NCBI GenBank assembly: GCA_032718475.1
Contig: JAUCBJ010008351.1
Span: 1 to 57,027 of the forward strand
From: Nemertoderma westbladi
Lineage: Eukaryota > Xenacoelomorpha > Nemertodermatida > Nemertodermatidae
Direction of reading: 5' to 3'
DNA: 57,027 nt
The notes below the pieces were generated by a model. That model was not told the DNA's origin and ran no database searches. It saw only the letters and a list, made by a program, of their open reading frames with translations. How positions within the stretch are numbered: position 1 is the stretch's first letter; every line of letters begins with the position of its first letter. Of the stretch, positions 54,285 to 57,027 are shown piece after piece. The translations under genes were made by a program, and so were the position numbers.

Positions 54285-56494
54285 TTAAAGGATATAGCTT
54301 CTTTGTTGCAGTAAGCAATAAAGTTGAAAGTACCGGTCAACCGGTACATCTGTAGGTCAGTAGGCCCAACTGCCAGAACCGGTACCAGTAGGCCTGACTA
54401 CCTAACCACCCGGACCGGTACCTACAGCAGTACAGGTACAGCAGTATTATTCGATTTTGATAATTATATACCGGTAGGTCTTAGTACTTAATCAGGGAAC
54501 GGCCGCCCTGATTTTTTATTGGGATTTTACTTATTTCTGTCAAGTTTTATTTGTTTGTAGGCCAGTATTGAACAGAAGGCGTGTAAACCTGATCAGATTG
54601 TGCAGACGATTTGTAGGCTGAGCTGTTGTCTGATTGCTGTTAAGTCCGAACGAATTGCAGTGTGTGTAGAGCACCTGTCCGATTAAGTACGATTAGGAAG
54701 TAGGGGCAGCAACGCTGTAAGGTAAACCCCCAACTAAAGAATAAGTCGCACTACTGGGTTAGAGCGCATACTCCCTAATCATTTCGGAGTCTGCATGTCC
54801 TGTATTTTATTTAGGCTTGAGAGTAGTCTGCCATCGTTTAGTCTGTACTTTGTTTGTGTAAGTCTGTACGGGTAGCGTATAATTTTACTTAGATAATTTG
54901 TAGGCTGGATAGTTGTCTGGCTGTTATTAGGTCTGAACGGATTGCCGCGTGTGTAGATCATCTGTCCGATTAAGTACGATTAGGCAGTAGGGGCAGCGAA
55001 GCTGTAAGGTAAACCCCCGACTAAAGAATAAGTCGCACTACTGGGTTAGAGCGCATACTCCCTAATCATTTCGGAGTCTGCATATACCGTAGTTTGTTTA
55101 GGCTTGATAGTAGTCTGTCAGTGTTCGGTCTGTATTTTGTTTGAGTAGTTTGTACGCGTAGCGTAATATTTATTATTCAGAGTTTATGCGATTATTCGCA
55201 ACATTCAAGTCCCTAAGTTTGTTCCTACAGTAATTGTGTTTGTTATACATACCGCTATAGTTAAATTAACCCCGGTACTACACGGGCTGCTCGGCGTAGG
55301 TAAAGACTGGTGATTTTGTGCATCGGTCACTCCAGCAGATGCCGTGGTTCTTTTAGCTGTTCAAGTATATTTAACTACTGATTATTTGTTATACAAGTAC
55401 TCGTACCTAATTTAGGGTTTAGTGTACAGTACTTTCCGAAGTAATTATTGTAGACATTATATTTGTGTTGTAAAGTGGTTGATAGGCACATTCGATTAGC
55501 TCTATTAACTTCTAGGTAGGAACACTCCGTGATACATAACGTAGAACCTATAGCGATACGGCTATAGGTCGTCAGGCGGTGGTATTTTCCTATCTAGACA
55601 ACGCAGTGTATTTACTACTACTTATTATTTCAAATACCGTAGTACTCTGTCCGCTGTAATAACCAGATTTCTAACCCTTTGTTAGGCTGGTTTGTAGACT
55701 TCTTGTAAAATTACCCTAAAAATTCGTATTTTGTGTTTTTGTAAATTTTTGCATTTATTTAGAGATTGTAATCTCACCCGAATTGTACGTAATTTGTAGT
55801 ATTAAGTAACTTAGGTAAATTAGTATTATTTGTTTTAGTGTCTCATAAGTAACACTTCATTGAAAGCGCACCGCTTTGTGTAGTGATTACTCCCCAGAAA
55901 TAATAACATTTATTTCAAACATAGACAAAACCCATTAAAACGGGTATATATATATTATAAATCAAATCTAACGATTTATAAATAGTAGGCCTACCATACA
56001 ACCATTAGGTCTCAATATCAGTTGGATTACTGCTCAAATAACGGTAGTAAAGTAAGTAAAGTAACCAAGTAACCCTAAAATACAGAAATTCAATTATTTA
56101 AAATAATTGATATACCGGTATTTACGATAGGCCTATTATCTTTATTTCTATAAATTTAGGCTGAAATTATACCGGTACTTATAATTAATTCTAGTCCAGA
56201 ATTATATATACTACAAACTGTAAACTGTATACCGGTATTCCCGATAGGCCTATTATATATTTATATATATTTGTGCTAAAATTATACCGGTATTCTGTGA
56301 TGAACCTAGTCTGTAATAATACTTATATAGTTATATATACCATAAGCATACCGGTGTTCTAATATATTATATATATATCCTACTACACTGAGTAGCAGTA
56401 TCGGTAATTAATTACTAGGCTAGCAGTTAATACTGAATTACTAGACTTGCTTAGACTGTAATATAGCAGTAGGCATTCAACTGTACACATAAGC
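54285..56494 (+). repeat. Leader of the plus-strand Pao-I relative with conserved repeat blocks
   Basis: It repeats the leader plan of Pao-I. ACCGGT/GGCC-rich short repeats lie next to the LTR (54340-54470). A tandem duplication of about 292 bp (54600-55190) is marked by GAATAAGTCGCACTACTGGG and GCGCATACTCCCTAATCATT. ACCGGTAT blocks lie before gag (56105-56370). Only the repeat plan, not every base, is conserved. Confidence 0.8.
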
Positions 56495-57027
56495 ATGTCT
56501 GACGCAAAGCAGAACCTGTCAGACAGTCTACTAGATACAACCGAGAGTGAAGTGACAGCAGAGAAACCGCATAAGAGGGATGCCATTGACATCTATCTGT
56601 CAGACTATCAGCGTTTTTGGGAGATGAAGAGTTGAGGAGAAGGCTAGAGGGACTTAGCCCTAATAGCGAAGGAACCAAGCTTGTGTTGGATGCCATCGAT
56701 GTGGAAATGAGGGCTGCGAATCAGGCTAAATTTGATGAACAACTCCGCCTGACACGAGTCCAAGAAGAACAAGTAAAGAAAAAACGTATAGAAGACAGAA
56801 AGAAAGCAGCAGTGGTAGCTGCAGAAGCAGAAAGAAAAGTGGCAGCGGCAGAGGCAGCAGCAGGGGCAAAAGCGGCAGCGGCAGAGGCAAAGGCGGCAGA
56901 GGCAGCGGCAGAGGCAAGGGCGGCAGAGGCAGCGGCAGAGGCAAGGGCGGCAGAGGCAGCGGCAGAAGCAAAGGCGACCTTGGCAGAAGCAGCAGCTGAA
57001 AGAAAGGCGGCAGAGGCAGTGGCAGAA
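56495..57027 (+). pseudogene. gag: gag of the plus-strand Pao-I relative, with deletion and frameshift
   Basis: The ATG at 56495 starts a protein whose first 16 residues match Pao-I Gag. After about 27 residues it jumps to the RDAIDIYLSDYQRF region, near residue 320 of the Pao-I protein, so roughly 290 codons are deleted. A one-base loss near 56617 then shifts the frame and a stop follows. In the next frame Gag similarity resumes (EELRRRL, then FDEQLRL) and continues into a long Ala/Glu/Lys coiled coil with GCAGAGGCA repeats to the window end. Coiled-coil length differs from Pao-I. Confidence 0.85.

Larger units (their letters stand above)
53036..57027 (+). mobile_element. Diverged Pao-I relative, opposite orientation, running off the window
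   Basis: LTR (53036-54284), leader (54285-56494) and a broken gag (from 56495), all matching Pao-I in order but on the plus strand. It inserted in or beside a LINE fragment. The rest lies beyond 57027, so I cannot say whether it has pol or ORF3. Confidence 0.85.

Noticed and set aside
54779-54961. Short minus-strand ORF in the leader of the plus-strand element
   Set aside because: It spans the tandem leader repeat, has no protein-like features and is antisense to the element.
56726-56971. Minus-strand Leu/Pro repeat protein
   Set aside because: Shadow of the GCAGAGGCA coiled-coil repeats of the plus-strand gag.

Overview
This is a window of an animal (invertebrate metazoan) nuclear genome, AT-rich and packed with mobile DNA. 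The evidence is one eukaryotic housekeeping gene (the NEDD8-activating enzyme subunit NAE1), several BEL/Pao LTR retrotransposons (a superfamily known only from animals), APE-type LINE fragments, and many MITEs and minisatellites. I cannot name the taxon. I see no rRNA genes, no intact tRNA and no prokaryotic operon structure.

Layout. 1-9970: no genes; nested repeats. A repeat family with a GTGGGGCGAACCACG head (1955-2455 and 3322-8016) carries many CCGCTAGAGGGC motifs. It is interrupted by a TIR DNA transposon (5013-7240), which contains a foldback-like element, which contains a MITE. 9973-24075: a complete BEL/Pao element on the minus strand (called Pao-I), with two nearly identical 1.26 kb LTRs and a 5-bp target duplication. 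It encodes Gag, a zinc-knuckle/protease ORF and a third ORF (ORF3), but has lost reverse transcriptase, RNase H and integrase. 24081-33796: host-like DNA with MITEs, a dead LINE, the intronless NAE1 gene (26734-28374, minus) and two tandem arrays. 33797-39520: the 3' part of a sister Pao-I element (one LTR plus the longest ORF3, over 1000 codons). About 39520-52610: a second, divergent BEL/Pao element (Pao-II, minus strand) with protease, RT, RNase H, integrase and its own divergent ORF3; a LINE has inserted into its pol gene (47667-50829). 52615-53035: a LINE RT fragment. 53036-57027: a third, more diverged Pao-I relative on the plus strand (LTR, leader, broken gag), running off the window.

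Most interesting point: three separate BEL/Pao copies from two lineages carry, between pol (or its remnant) and the 3' LTR where an env gene would sit, a long ORF encoding a protein with three zinc knuckles and a basic C-terminal tail. I see no signal peptide or membrane segment, so it does not look like an envelope protein. Its order and spacing of knuckles are shared between the two lineages. I know of no described BEL/Pao gene of this kind, although I could not search for one. The Pao-I element at 9973-24075 keeps Gag, protease and part of ORF3 while lacking RT, RNase H and integrase, and its two LTRs differ at only about six places. That suggests it was recently mobilised by an autonomous partner.
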